Shown here: positions 24,509 through 34,197 of the stretch, piece by piece | Layout: each line of letters starts with the position of its first letter | Position numbering within the stretch: position 1 is the stretch's first letter | NCBI RefSeq assembly: GCF_900177805.1 | Contig: NZ_FXAX01000003.1 | Span: 1 to 64,000 of the forward strand | From: Fibrobacter sp. UWB13 | GTDB taxonomy: Bacteria > Fibrobacterota > Fibrobacteria > Fibrobacterales > Fibrobacteraceae | Reading direction: 5' to 3' | Length of the DNA stretch: 64,000 bases | Translations under genes and position numbers: made by a program | Notes under the pieces: generated by a model | What the model saw: only the letters and a program-made list of their open reading frames with translations | What the model was told of the DNA's origin: nothing | Database searches by the model: none

Positions 24509-27049
24509 ATGAATCAAGAAACACCCGATACTACTCTAGGTTTATCTAACGTCAATCACCTAGAACGACTTTATGACGGCTGGTTCCTCGATTACGCCAG
24601 CTATGTGATTTTGGACCGTGCGGTCCCATATTTTGAAGATGGCCTGAAGCCTGTTCAGCGCCGTATTTTGCATTCCATGTTCGAAAACCACGACGGACGC
24701 TACCAGAAGGTGGCTACGATCGTCGGTCGAACGATGGCCTACCACCCGCATGGCGATGCCTCTATCGGCGATGCACTTGTGGGCCTCGGCCAGAAGAATT
24801 TGCTCATCGACACCCAGGGTAACTGGGGCAACCCCTACACGGGCGACCGCGCTGCAGCCCCCCGTTATATCGAAGGCCGCCTCACGCCGTTCGCTGTCGA
24901 TGTCGTGTTCAACCCCGAAACGACGGAATGGATCCCGAGTTACGATGGCCGTAGTGAAGAACCGGTCACGCTCCCGGTCAAGTTCCCGCTGCTTTTGGCT
25001 CAGGGCGTCGATGGTATCGCCGTCGGTCTCTCGACATCCATCCTCCCCCACAACTTCCGCGAACTCTGCGAGGCTAGCATCGCCTGTTTGCGCGGCAAGA
25101 AGTTTACGCTTTACCCGGACTTTTTCACGGGCGGCATTATCGACGTCACGGACTACAACGATGGTCAACGCGGGGGCAAGGTCAAGGTCCGCGCGAAGAT
25201 TGAAAAGGTCGACAACAAGACGCTCGCCATCCGCGAAATTCCGTACGGCACCACGACCGTGAGCTTGATTGAAAGCATTGTCAAGGCAAACGACAAGGGC
25301 AAAATCAAAATCAAACACGTGGACGACAACACGAGCCAGGGCGTCGAAATCTTGGTGCACTTGCAGCCGGGGACGGACCCGCAGGTGGCCATCGATGCGC
25401 TTTACGCCTTTACGGACTGCGAAAAGTCGCTCTCTCCGTGCACTTGCGTCATTATCGACAAGCACCCGAAATTCGTGGGCGTCTCGGACATCTTGAAGCT
25501 CAACACGGAACACACCGTGAAGCTTTTGGAATGGGAACTCGCCAACGAGCTCAAGCACCTCGAAGACAAGTGGCACATGACCACACTCGAAAAAATATTT
25601 ATCGAGAAGGAAGTCTACGAAGTCATCAAGAAAGCTAAGGACCGTGAACAAATTATCCGTCTCGTTCGCGAAGGCCTCACACCGTACCTCAAGCGTCTGC
25701 ACCGCCAGACCGTTACGGACGAAGAAATCGGCAAGCTCATTGAAATCCCGATCCGCCGTATAAGCCATTACGACCGCGAAAAGGCCGACCAGCTCTTGAA
25801 GGAACTGGAAGAGAGCATTGCAACTTGCAAGTACAACCAGGAACACATTATCGATTACGCCGTGAACCACTTCAAGAACATCTTGAAGAAGTACGGCGAA
25901 GGCAAGGAACGCCGCACGCAGATTGCCGAATTCGGTAAGGTGAACGCCGTGCACGTGGCTCTTGCAAACCAGAAGCTTTATGTGAACCGCAAGGAAGGTT
26001 TCGTGGGCACGGGCATGAAGAAGGAAGAATACCTCTTCGACGTGTCGGAATACGATGACTTGATCGTATTCAAGGCCGACGGTAGCTTCAAGGTCGTGAA
26101 GGTCAGCGACAAGGACTTTGTCGGTAAGGATATTATTCTCGTTGAAAAGTTCAACAAGGACGACGAACGCCATATCTATAACGTCATCCACCAGGATGGC
26201 AAGGACGGCTATGCTTACATCAAGCGCTTCAACGTCGGCGGCGTAACTCGCGACAAGGATTACTACATGGGCAAGAACAAGCCCGGTAGCAAGATTCTTT
26301 ACATGTCGAGCAACATGAACGGCGAAGCCGAAGTCGTTGAAGTCATCTTGAAGCCGCGTCCGCGCATCAAGCTGAACTTTGAAGTGGACTTCAGCGAAGT
26401 CGAAGTCAAGGGCCGTGGCGCTCTCGGCAATATCGTTTCGAAGTACCCGGTCAAAACGGTCAAGAGACTCCGCAAGGGCGTTTCGACACTTGGCGCAAGA
26501 GTGCTTTACTTCGACGCTCCGAGCGGTATCGTCTCGACACAGAAGAAGGGCGATTGCCTCGGTGAATTTGGTGAAAACGACAAGTTGCTCATCATCAAGC
26601 AAGATGGTAGCGCTCGCGTCCACACCATGGCAGACCCGATTCTCGTCGGTTCGAACATCAAGTATCTGCACAAGTACGACCCCGCACAGGTCTTTACGGT
26701 GCTCTACTTCGAAGGCTCGAATTTCAACTACATGGTCAAGCGTTTCAACCTCGAAGGCTGCCCCATGACGACGGAATTCAGCGTGGTCTCCGATCACAAG
26801 GACACGAAGCTCATCGAGCTCTTCGCTACAGATGACGCACGCGAACTGATGGAATACCAAGTCGGTCGCGAAGTCCAGAAGGAAGAACTCGACTTGACGG
26901 AAATTGCGGAAGTCAAGGGCTACAAGGCTCTCGGCAGCAAGTTCACCGCCAAGAAGATCAAGCGCGTGAGCCGCATTTCGCCGGCAGACCCGTTTAGCGA
27001 CGGAAGCGGTGAAAGCGAAGGTTCTAGCGAAGATCCGAGCTTGTTCTAA
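24509..27049 (+). CDS. parC: DNA topoisomerase IV subunit A
   Basis: An 846-residue type IIA topoisomerase A subunit that cuts and religates DNA for chromosome decatenation. The N-terminal winged-helix/tower region contains DGLKPVQRRILHSM, the quinolone-region HGDASIGDAL and the active-site Tyr120 in AAPRYIEGRL. The C-terminal half has degenerate beta-pinwheel blades without a clear GyrA box, and ends in a Ser/Glu/Asp-rich tail. The sequence resembles ParC of Bacteroidota-type organisms rather than GyrA. Unlike many genomes, parE is not adjacent but about 35 kb downstream in the same orientation. The start has only a weak ribosome binding site (CGAG). A strong terminator follows. Confidence 0.9.
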   Translation: MNQETPDTTLGLSNVNHLERLYDGWFLDYASYVILDRAVPYFEDGLKPVQRRILHSMFENHDGRYQKVATIVGRTMAYHPHGDASIGDALVGLGQKNLLIDTQGNWGNPYTGDRAAAPRYIEGRLTPFAVDVVFNPETTEWIPSYDGRSEEPVTLPVKFPLLLAQGVDGIAVGLSTSILPHNFRELCEASIACLRGKKFTLYPDFFTGGIIDVTDYNDGQRGGKVKVRAKIEKVDNKTLAIREIPYGTTTVSLIESIVKANDKGKIKIKHVDDNTSQGVEILVHLQPGTDPQVAIDALYAFTDCEKSLSPCTCVIIDKHPKFVGVSDILKLNTEHTVKLLEWELANELKHLEDKWHMTTLEKIFIEKEVYEVIKKAKDREQIIRLVREGLTPYLKRLHRQTVTDEEIGKLIEIPIRRISHYDREKADQLLKELEESIATCKYNQEHIIDYAVNHFKNILKKYGEGKERRTQIAEFGKVNAVHVALANQKLYVNRKEGFVGTGMKKEEYLFDVSEYDDLIVFKADGSFKVVKVSDKDFVGKDIILVEKFNKDDERHIYNVIHQDGKDGYAYIKRFNVGGVTRDKDYYMGKNKPGSKILYMSSNMNGEAEVVEVILKPRPRIKLNFEVDFSEVEVKGRGALGNIVSKYPVKTVKRLRKGVSTLGARVLYFDAPSGIVSTQKKGDCLGEFGENDKLLIIKQDGSARVHTMADPILVGSNIKYLHKYDPAQVFTVLYFEGSNFNYMVKRFNLEGCPMTTEFSVVSDHKDTKLIELFATDDARELMEYQVGREVQKEELDLTEIAEVKGYKALGSKFTAKKIKRVSRISPADPFSDGSGESEGSSEDPSLF

Positions 27050-27103
27050 GTTCTAGGATTGCCGCGCCCCTTACGGGGCTCGCAATGACGTAATTAATGA
27101 GTT

Positions 27104-27130
27104 ATGCCCCGCGGAAGCGGGGCATTTCTT
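27104..27130 (+). terminator. Terminator of parC
   Basis: ATGCCCCGC and GCGGGGCAT form a perfect 9-bp stem with a GGAA loop, followed by TTCTT. Confidence 0.75.
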
Positions 27131-27204
27131 ATCCAAGACGAGAATGGTGATCCCGGAACTGAGTCCGGGATGACAATGCAATTAAACAAAGTGTTTATGA
27201 TGTC

Positions 27205-27234
27205 ATGCCGCACTTGTGCGGCATCGCCTTTTTT
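27205..27234 (+). terminator. Second hairpin terminator before ftsE
   Basis: ATGCCGCAC and GTGCGGCAT pair with a two-base loop, followed by CGCCTTTTTT on the plus strand. It probably insulates parC from the convergent ftsE operon. Confidence 0.65.
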
Positions 27235-27244
27235 AATCGATGTT

Positions 27245-27934
27245 TTAAAGAATATCTCTGTTAAGCAATTCGCCGTGGCTGAGTTCAAGACGGCGGAATG
27301 GGCTGTTCAGATAAAAGTCCGGGTTATGCGTTGCCATGAGGATGGTCGTTCCGCGGGCGTTGATTTCCTTGAAAATGCAGAAGACTTCTTCAGCGTTTTT
27401 CGGGTCCAAGTTACCGGTCGGTTCGTCCGCCAAAAGCAGATACGGGTTGTGCACCATCGCACGGGCAATCGCCACACGTTGCTGTTCACCGCCCGAGAGC
27501 GTGTAAGGCATAGCAAAGCGCTTTTGGCTAATGCCCACGAGTGCAAGCGCGTCAAAGACAGCCGCATTAATCTTGTTGCTCGGAGTACCCACAATGCGGA
27601 GCGCAAGCGCCACATTTTCAAAAACATTGCGGTCCGGCAACAGCTTAAAGTCCTGGAAAATAATTCCCATCTTGCGGCGGAGCGCCTGGATTCTATCGTC
27701 CGGAGTGTTCTTGCTATCGTACAAGACGTTGTCCGAGAACTTGACCATCACCTGGCCACCACGTTCTTCGTCCGGGCGTTCATCCATGTAGATGAGTTTC
27801 AGCACCGTCGATTTTCCGGCGCCGGAATGCCCCGTCAAGAAAACAAACTCGCCTTTGTTAATACGGAAGGTGACGTTGTTCAACGCCTTCCAGTTGGCTT
27901 CGTAAGATTTCGTGACGTGGGTAAAATGGATCAT
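27245..27934 (-). CDS. ftsE: Cell division ATP-binding protein FtsE
   Basis: A 229-residue ABC ATPase of the FtsE group, which with the membrane protein FtsX controls peptidoglycan hydrolases at the septum. Walker A is GHSGAGKST, the Q-loop region is RRKMGIIFQDFKLLPDRNVFENV (the KLL-x-DR motif is typical of FtsE), the signature is LSGGEQQR, Walker B is LLLADEPTGNLD, and the switch His is in MATHNPD. It starts one base after the surA stop, so it is the last gene of a lipoprotein-surA-ftsE operon. No ftsX follows; the partner must lie elsewhere. A LolD-type transporter ATPase is the main alternative. Confidence 0.88.
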   Translation of the reverse strand: MIHFTHVTKSYEANWKALNNVTFRINKGEFVFLTGHSGAGKSTVLKLIYMDERPDEERGGQVMVKFSDNVLYDSKNTPDDRIQALRRKMGIIFQDFKLLPDRNVFENVALALRIVGTPSNKINAAVFDALALVGISQKRFAMPYTLSGGEQQRVAIARAMVHNPYLLLADEPTGNLDPKNAEEVFCIFKEINARGTTILMATHNPDFYLNSPFRRLELSHGELLNRDIL

Positions 27935-27935
27935 A

Positions 27936-29219
27936 TTATTCCGTCATTCTGATTTCGACGAGAACTTCCTTGCGCCACTTCTGGATGAGCTTCTGGAGCT
28001 TTTCATTTTCCAAGTGAGTGGCAGCCATCATTTCAATCTTGCCGTAATCTTCTTCGAGCGTGAGTTCGCGCACCTGGCGGGAATCGTCGAGACGGAACAA
28101 GTGATAAGCGCCATCAATAATGACCGGTTCAGAAATTTCACCGACGTTCAAATTGGCAACCGGATCCACATAAGCGGGTTCCATTTCGTTACGCTGGAAC
28201 CAGCCAAGCAAACCACCCTGGAAGTTGCTGGATTTGTCTTCACTGTACTTCTTTGCTGCCTTGGCAAATTCATCCTTCGTCTTAATATTCTTGCGGAGCG
28301 AATCGGCGAGAGCAACGACTGCAGCAGTATCCTTTGCGGTCGGAATCGTGCGCAAGAGAATTTGCGCAGAGCGAACGCCATCTTCCTTACGGCCAAGCAC
28401 ACGGGCAATGTGCCAACCCAAGTCCGTCTTGACCGGAGTCGATGCATAGTGACCATTTTTCAAATGTTCAATAGCCTTTTCGAAAGCCGGGTCCAAAAGA
28501 CCGCGCTTAAAGTAACCGAGGTCGCCTCCCTTTGCGGCAGAGCTGTCCTGCGAATGGCGCTGAGCCAAAAGTTCAAATTTGATGCCGAAGTTGAGACTAT
28601 CAATCAAAGATTCAGCCACATGCTTCACAGAATCCACAATCATGGAATCCGGTTTCACAGGAATCTGGATATGGCTTAGCAAAACGCAGTTGAACTGGCG
28701 CGGGAGCGAATCCTTGTAATCCTTATAGAACAAATCCACTTCTTTCTTGGTCGGGTGGATCGTGCCCACATGGAGCTGACGCACACGGGAAATTTCCATG
28801 TGGTTGCGAATCTGCTTACCGAGCTGTTCGCGATACTGAATCATCGAAAGACCGAGCTGGGCACGTACAGCCTTTTCGAGCGTTGCCATATCAATTTTCT
28901 GGCTTGCGGCAATAGACTGAAGGTGCGAAGTCACACGCTGGTCCACTTCGTTTTCCGAAATCACAATCGAATCGCGGTCAATGCGGCTGAGCAAAACCTT
29001 TTCTTCAATCATGCGATCCAGCACTGCATCTTTCTGCTGCTGTTCAGTCATATTTGCAGCTTCGGGTGTTTCCTGGAACCTGTAAAGGTTGTTCATGAAC
29101 TCCGAACGCATAATCGGCTTGCCATCGACAACAGCCGCAATCCCCTCCATCAACACAGGCTCAGCAAAGCAGCCAACAGAGAGGGCAAAAACTAAAGAGG
29201 CAATTCGATTACTGATCAT
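27936..29219 (-). CDS. surA: Periplasmic peptidyl-prolyl isomerase, SurA-like
   Basis: A 427-residue periplasmic chaperone with a signal peptide ending near VGCFA. The N-terminal SurA-type helical domain begins GIAAVVDGKPIMRSEF. Two parvulin (PpiC) domains follow, about residues 170-270 (HSQDSSAAKGGDLGYFKRGLLDPAFEKAI) and 275-375 (YSEDKSSNFQGGLLGWFQRNEMEPAY), and a C-terminal helix. This is the complete SurA layout for outer-membrane protein folding. Its ATG overlaps the stop of the upstream lipoprotein gene (TAATG), and ftsE starts one base after its own stop. Confidence 0.88.
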   Translation of the reverse strand: MISNRIASLVFALSVGCFAEPVLMEGIAAVVDGKPIMRSEFMNNLYRFQETPEAANMTEQQQKDAVLDRMIEEKVLLSRIDRDSIVISENEVDQRVTSHLQSIAASQKIDMATLEKAVRAQLGLSMIQYREQLGKQIRNHMEISRVRQLHVGTIHPTKKEVDLFYKDYKDSLPRQFNCVLLSHIQIPVKPDSMIVDSVKHVAESLIDSLNFGIKFELLAQRHSQDSSAAKGGDLGYFKRGLLDPAFEKAIEHLKNGHYASTPVKTDLGWHIARVLGRKEDGVRSAQILLRTIPTAKDTAAVVALADSLRKNIKTKDEFAKAAKKYSEDKSSNFQGGLLGWFQRNEMEPAYVDPVANLNVGEISEPVIIDGAYHLFRLDDSRQVRELTLEEDYGKIEMMAATHLENEKLQKLIQKWRKEVLVEIRMTE

Positions 29220-30022
29220 TATCTTTCCTTTTCACTAAATACGTTCATCTTCGTAATTATGGGAATTCCCGTTTTCCATTCATCCTTGAGGCGTTTCACA
29301 ACCGTATTCTGGTGTTCCACCCAAGCATGCATAGAGACATCTTCAATCACTTCATCAAGCGGACGGGCATCAGCGGAGTCCAGGCGGTTTGTCACCACGG
29401 CAATCTTAGCGGCGCCATCGCAAACCTTCATCGGAGTAATGCGGCCCACCACAGCACGGCGAATAGACGGAATCATGCACGGGTCCGGAGTCACATCGAC
29501 ACCATCAAATTCTCTCATGCGCTTTACCAAGCGATGGTTAGGCGGAATCGATTCAAACTTGGTATTCTTGAACTCTTTATAATACAGCACCGCAGACTTC
29601 CAGTCGGCAAAGGTGAGAATTGCACCCGAGACCGAAGTTTTCCCATTCAAATACAAGTTCTGGTTCTTATGGTAAAAGTCAATCTTTTCGACATCGCTTA
29701 CAATCATCGTATCGAGATAAGTCTGCATGAAATAATCAGCAACGATTTTGCGCTTTGTGCGTTCAATCATACGGATGAGCACAGAATCTTGCAATGCGCC
29801 ATTTTTTACCGCCTGCTGATAAACGAGTTCTTCATCAATCCAACGCTGCAAAAAGAGAATGCGCTCGCGGTCGCCCCAGGAATCCCAATCGGGAGCGTAC
29901 GTGTAAAGCTCCGACTGGTGCAACTTGGAATCGCCCACAGTAACAACGACAGGGTCTTTTGTCTTACAGCCAGCCATCATCGCCAAGCTGAGGACAAGCA
30001 ATATGCGAATAAGAGATTTCAT
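29219..30022 (-). CDS. Lipoprotein with SurA_N-like helical domain
   Basis: A lipoprotein of 267 residues when started at the ATG at 30022; an ATG 51 bases earlier would put extra charged residues before the signal. The lipobox is MMAGC, followed by KTKDPVVVTVGDSKLHQSELYTYAP. That opening (a beta strand, then VG-x-S/K-L-x-x-S-E-L) is like the N-terminus of SurA/PrsA chaperones. No intact parvulin motif is visible in the rest, so it may be a parvulin-less chaperone or a diverged PpiC protein. Coupling to surA suggests a joint role in outer-membrane protein assembly. Confidence 0.72.
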   Translation of the reverse strand: MKSLIRILLVLSLAMMAGCKTKDPVVVTVGDSKLHQSELYTYAPDWDSWGDRERILFLQRWIDEELVYQQAVKNGALQDSVLIRMIERTKRKIVADYFMQTYLDTMIVSDVEKIDFYHKNQNLYLNGKTSVSGAILTFADWKSAVLYYKEFKNTKFESIPPNHRLVKRMREFDGVDVTPDPCMIPSIRRAVVGRITPMKVCDGAAKIAVVTNRLDSADARPLDEVIEDVSMHAWVEHQNTVVKRLKDEWKTGIPIITKMNVFSEKER

Positions 30023-30059
30023 CGCGACAAATTTAGCAAATTCGAGGTCGAGAGAGTAC

Positions 30060-33000
30060 TTAAAGCCTTCCAAAACGACCTTTCAACCTTGCTAAAGCGT
30101 CTTCTTCTACGATATCTTCGGCGTCACCCCCCTTGCGCTTGTACTTGAGGATTTCAAAATCTTCGAGCAAAGCCTTCGCCTGCAAGTAAAGTTCGGCAAA
30201 TTCCGGGTCATCTGTTGGCGTACGGTCGATTTTTCCGAGGAGTTCACGAGCATTTTTCAGTTCGTGGTCCTTGAGGTAACGAGCCTTGAGGTACGGGCGG
30301 AAATACTCGCGGAGGGTATTGGCCGAAAGTTCCGTGTTTTCGCGGGACACGAATTCGCGAGATGCGCTAGAATTGTGAGATGCGCCAAACGGGAGTTCTA
30401 TGTTGAAAAGTTCAGCAAGAACGCGCAGACGTTCAAACAAAGTAAGTTCTTTTTGGTACGCCGTATGGATCGCAATTATGGTTTTATTTTTTACGGTTGA
30501 CTTACCGCACCCATTTCGCATATCCACGCTGAAATCTTTAAGCAAATTCCAGTTCTTTACAAAAGCTTCAGCACTGATAAGGCCCGATTCATATGTCGCA
30601 CGAACGAGCGAGAGGCGGATTTCTTCATCTTCGCTGCGAGTGTTTGCAGCAAGGCTCTTGAAGTCACGAATCTTTTTGCCGCGCGAAAATTCAAGTCCTG
30701 TAAAACGCACACAACGAGTCGCATCAAGGCTATCAGCGGCAAGTGATTTCGCCACCCAAATTTTGAGAGCCGTTTCAAAGTTATCCGCAAAAACACCACC
30801 CATTTCGAGCAAGTTCAAGCGGTCGGCAATGAGCTGTTTTTTCTCTTCCGTGAGTGAAGTCTTTTGCTGCGCGGGATGCGCCGCAGTTTCGGAACGCGCA
30901 CCTTCCACACGCTTGCGGAAAGCTTGCCAAAAACGAGATTCATCCGACACCATCAACGCCGACTGCCCAAGACGCCAACCAAAGCGCATCCCTTCAAGCG
31001 GGAAGTCAATGCCAAACGTCACCAATGCCGGACGGACCGCCAAGAACATGCGGTAAGAGCCCCATTCAGGCGACACTTCGATTTTGTATGGCTCCGGGAA
31101 GCCCGGCTTCGAGACGACCAAATGCAAGCGCAAGTGATTTTCTTTGTCGGGATTCACCGTCGGAACGTCGATGCTTGCGCCGTTTGCACCCAAGCGGATT
31201 TCCTTTGTATTCGAAAGGACTTCGTAAAGCAACAGAAGCGGAGCTTTATGCGAGAAGTTATCGAGCGCCGCAAAGAATTCATCATCAATCGCGGTGCGCT
31301 TGGCTTCGAGCAATTTCTTGACGCTCTTAGGCATTTCGCGAATCACGGATTCAATCATCCATTCACGCCATTGCTGGATGCTCATCGCAAATTTTGCCGG
31401 AGAAATTTCAGTCAGCAAGTCATAAGGCAACGAGAGCGTAATGCCATCGCAATCGCGAGTGGCGTCAAAGACCATTTCACCTGTGACAACGCGCTCACCA
31501 ATGCGGAAATGTTCGATGGAACCGCCAAGAGTTGGGGCTGGAGCCGCATCCTTAGACTTGACTGGATTCTTCACCCTTTCAGGGTTCAGAATGACATCGC
31601 CAGCATTCGTCATCCTGAGCGCAGCGAAGGATCCAGTGCGGAACCCGTCAGCATCACTAGTCCAGGTTGTTCCACTCGTGCCGCCATCCAACTGATCCAA
31701 CCAATACTTTTCATCAAATTTGAGGAACTGGTCGGTGTGCTCGTAGATGTAGCTTTTGAGCGTCTTGATGGAATTGACGTTACCCGCAATTCGCGTGTAG
31801 TAATCCACAAGTGCATCTTCGCTCGGAGCAAGCCCGAACTGTCGTTTGCGCGCTTCGAGAGCATGCAGATTTTCAACGACGCGGTCGTTATGCGTCATAA
31901 AATCAAAAGGCCTTGCCACCTCGCCCATCACCACCGCTTCGCGCCAGAAAATCTGGGCGCAGTCTTCGGGATTCACGCGAGCGTAATCCACACGATGGCC
32001 ACGGCTAATCACAAGCCCTCTAAAGCTCACTTCTTCGACCGCTTCGACAAAGCCACGTTCCTTGTTCCACGTCGGTTCAAACCAGCGGCGAGTACAAAAC
32101 GGTTCAGCCACTTGCAAAATCCATTCCGGCTTGATTTCGGCAGCTTTCGTGAGGAACGTGCGACTCGTTTCGCGCACTTCGGCACTGAAAAGCCATTCCA
32201 CGCTCTTGGCGTACAAATCACTACCCGGGAACACATGCGTTTCACGGCCGCTCACCAAGCGGTAACAGCCGTTTTCAATATCGCGATGCGCAATCCCGCC
32301 CAAGAATCCAGAGAGGAGCGCAATGTGCAAATTGTCGCGATGGAATGCATCGAACGGACAAACTTTATTTTCAAATTTCACTTCGAGAATGCGGCTGAAC
32401 TGTTCGTACAAATCCACCCATTCACGCAAGCGCAAAAAGTGCATGCTGTTCTTATCGCAGAACTTGCGGAGTTTGTTCCAAGTTTTGCCGTCCCAGTCCG
32501 TGCAGAACGCATTCCACATCGAAACGTAAACGAGGAAGTCGCTCTTGTGACCGCAGAATTTGCGGTGCAGCTGACGGATGCGAGTGCGTTCCGGTTCATC
32601 GTTCGGCACCACGCGCGGATCCTGGATGCTAAGAGCCGAGCACACAATAAGCGCCGGCTGCAAAACGCCCAAATCACGAGCACGCAAAAGCACCGCCGAA
32701 AGCGACACGTCCATCGGGAGGCGCGTCATATCGCGGCCAAGCTTGGTCACATGACCGCTAGAATTGTCTGCCGTGAGTGCGCCAAGTTCAAACAACGTCT
32801 TGTAAGCGCCACGGAACGCTGAATGCGGTGGCGACTGCAAGAACGGGAAGTTTTCGAGTTCCAGCCCGAGACTGCGCAACTGCAAAACGACATTTGCCAA
32901 ATTGCTACGGCGAATTTCTGGCTCCGTGAATTCATCGCGCTTTTCAAAATTCTCGGGAGAGTAAAGGCGAATGCACACGCCGGGCTTCACGCGCCCCGCG

Positions 33001-34184
33001 CGTCCAGTGCGCTGCCGCGCGCTGGCCTTCGAAATTTCTTCGACGGGAAGCCCTTGGATTCTCGCCTGCGCATTGTAGCGCGAAATTCGGGCCATACCCG
33101 TATCGACAACGTAAGCAATTCCCGGAATCGTAAGAGACGTTTCAGCAATGTTCGTTGCCAAGACCACGCGAGTCTTGCCCGTATGCTTGAAAATGCGGCG
33201 TTGCTCGTCAGGGCTCATGCGCCCGTAAAGCGGGAGCACGTCAAAAGTTGCTGCATCTAGTTCGTGCGCAAGTTCGCCCGCCAAATCCTGAATGTCGCGT
33301 TCCGTTGGCAAAAAGCAGAGCAAGTGGTCTCGATGGCGCGTTTCCAAATCGAGAATCGCATCGCGCGCTTCTTCAATCAAGCCAGAATCGCCCTTGCCGC
33401 TGATGTCGCGGAAATCCTTCGACTCATTTCCCTTCGACAAGCTCAGGGAACTGAAGGTCGGTGAGCCTGCCGAACCGCCGAAATAATATTCCACATCCAC
33501 GGGGTACGTGCGGCCTTCGGCCTCCATCACGCAGCTGTTGTCATAAAATTCTTCAAAAAGTTTTGCGTCAAGCGTTGCCGATGCAACAATCAACTTGAAA
33601 TCCGGACGACGAGAAAGTACCGTCTTGAAAATGCCAAGCAAGATATCGATGTTCAACGAGCGTTCGTGCGCTTCGTCAATCATAATCGCATTATACTGCC
33701 GGAACAAGCGGTCCTTGCGGAACTCCTGCAACAAGATACCGTCCGTCATCACCTTGATGGGGGCTTCATTTATACCTTGTTCCCAGAAACGAATTTTCGT
33801 CGAGACAAGCTCTTCGTCCTTGAGTTCTTCGCGCAAGCGGTCCGCAATGGAAATCGCCGCCAAACGCCGAGGCTCGGTAACGCCAATTTTGAAAGGTCGC
33901 ACTTCGTGCTCTGAGCACAAGCGTTTGTCATCCTGGAGCCGAGAGGCGATAGGATCCATTATTTTTTGGATTCTATCGGGGCCTTGCCCCTCCAGAATGA
34001 CAGCGTTATTTTGCTGACTTAGAAACCACTCCAACAAAAACTTCGGTAATTGCGTAGATTTGCCGGAACCGGTATCAGCCTTGACGATGATAACTTGATG
34101 TTTTTCTAAAAGCTCAAAAAACTCCTCCCGATGTTCAACAACGGGAAGCTCCGGGTACTCAATTTTCAAGTCGGTTAATTGCAT
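30060..34184 (-). CDS. hrpA: ATP-dependent RNA helicase HrpA, with repeat-derived insertions
   Basis: A 1374-residue DEAH-box helicase with the HrpA layout. Motif I is TGSGKSTQ, motif II DEAH is in MIDEAHERS, motif III is SAT, then LATNIAETSLTIPGI and motif VI QRTGRAGR. A winged-helix/ratchet region and the long DUF3418-type C-terminus follow. HrpA rescues stalled ribosomes or unwinds RNA in other bacteria. It is about 70 residues longer than E. coli HrpA, and three stretches encoded by dispersed palindromic repeats lie inside the frame: about 33927-34001 (between motifs I and Ia), 33411-33480, and 31561-31637. The frame remains open through all three. It begins 13 bases after a small zinc-ribbon gene. 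Confidence 0.9.
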   Translation of the reverse strand: MQLTDLKIEYPELPVVEHREEFFELLEKHQVIIVKADTGSGKSTQLPKFLLEWFLSQQNNAVILEGQGPDRIQKIMDPIASRLQDDKRLCSEHEVRPFKIGVTEPRRLAAISIADRLREELKDEELVSTKIRFWEQGINEAPIKVMTDGILLQEFRKDRLFRQYNAIMIDEAHERSLNIDILLGIFKTVLSRRPDFKLIVASATLDAKLFEEFYDNSCVMEAEGRTYPVDVEYYFGGSAGSPTFSSLSLSKGNESKDFRDISGKGDSGLIEEARDAILDLETRHRDHLLCFLPTERDIQDLAGELAHELDAATFDVLPLYGRMSPDEQRRIFKHTGKTRVVLATNIAETSLTIPGIAYVVDTGMARISRYNAQARIQGLPVEEISKASARQRTGRAGRVKPGVCIRLYSPENFEKRDEFTEPEIRRSNLANVVLQLRSLGLELENFPFLQSPPHSAFRGAYKTLFELGALTADNSSGHVTKLGRDMTRLPMDVSLSAVLLRARDLGVLQPALIVCSALSIQDPRVVPNDEPERTRIRQLHRKFCGHKSDFLVYVSMWNAFCTDWDGKTWNKLRKFCDKNSMHFLRLREWVDLYEQFSRILEVKFENKVCPFDAFHRDNLHIALLSGFLGGIAHRDIENGCYRLVSGRETHVFPGSDLYAKSVEWLFSAEVRETSRTFLTKAAEIKPEWILQVAEPFCTRRWFEPTWNKERGFVEAVEEVSFRGLVISRGHRVDYARVNPEDCAQIFWREAVVMGEVARPFDFMTHNDRVVENLHALEARKRQFGLAPSEDALVDYYTRIAGNVNSIKTLKSYIYEHTDQFLKFDEKYWLDQLDGGTSGTTWTSDADGFRTGSFAALRMTNAGDVILNPERVKNPVKSKDAAPAPTLGGSIEHFRIGERVVTGEMVFDATRDCDGITLSLPYDLLTEISPAKFAMSIQQWREWMIESVIREMPKSVKKLLEAKRTAIDDEFFAALDNFSHKAPLLLLYEVLSNTKEIRLGANGASIDVPTVNPDKENHLRLHLVVSKPGFPEPYKIEVSPEWGSYRMFLAVRPALVTFGIDFPLEGMRFGWRLGQSALMVSDESRFWQAFRKRVEGARSETAAHPAQQKTSLTEEKKQLIADRLNLLEMGGVFADNFETALKIWVAKSLAADSLDATRCVRFTGLEFSRGKKIRDFKSLAANTRSEDEEIRLSLVRATYESGLISAEAFVKNWNLLKDFSVDMRNGCGKSTVKNKTIIAIHTAYQKELTLFERLRVLAELFNIELPFGASHNSSASREFVSRENTELSANTLREYFRPYLKARYLKDHELKNARELLGKIDRTPTDDPEFAELYLQAKALLEDFEILKYKRKGGDAEDIVEEDALARLKGRFGRL
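31561..31637. repeat. Inverted repeat pair inside hrpA
   Basis: ACTGGATTCTTC...TTCAGAATGAC faces GTCATCCTGAG...GAAGGATCCAGT across 13 bases. Each half is a member of the GGATCC...GGATGAC hairpin family, here in opposite orientation. Translated on the minus strand it yields GSFAALRMTNAGDVIL and flanking residues. Confidence 0.7.
33411..33480. repeat. Dispersed repeat inside hrpA (CCCTTCGACAAGCTCAGGGA type)
   Basis: Contains the palindrome CCCTTCGACAAGCTCAGGGA followed by ACTGAAGGTCGG and GTGAGCCTGCCGAAC. In frame it encodes a Ser/Gly-rich segment between the second RecA-like strand and the LCFLPTERDI motif. Confidence 0.6.
33927..34001. repeat. 75-bp palindromic element inside hrpA
   Basis: GTCATCCTGGAG...ATAGGATCCA faces TGGATTCTAT...CTCCAGAATGAC. 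The element is exactly 75 bases (25 codons) and lies between helicase motifs I and Ia, adding a segment containing DRIQKIMDPIASRLQ. Confidence 0.7.
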
Positions 34185-34197
34185 TACGAGATAACAA

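Noticed and set aside
24560-26860. A GyrA rather than ParC identity for the gene at 24509
   Set aside because: The C-terminal region lacks a clear GyrA box and the sequence resembles ParC with parE in the same window, although a phylogenetic test was not run.
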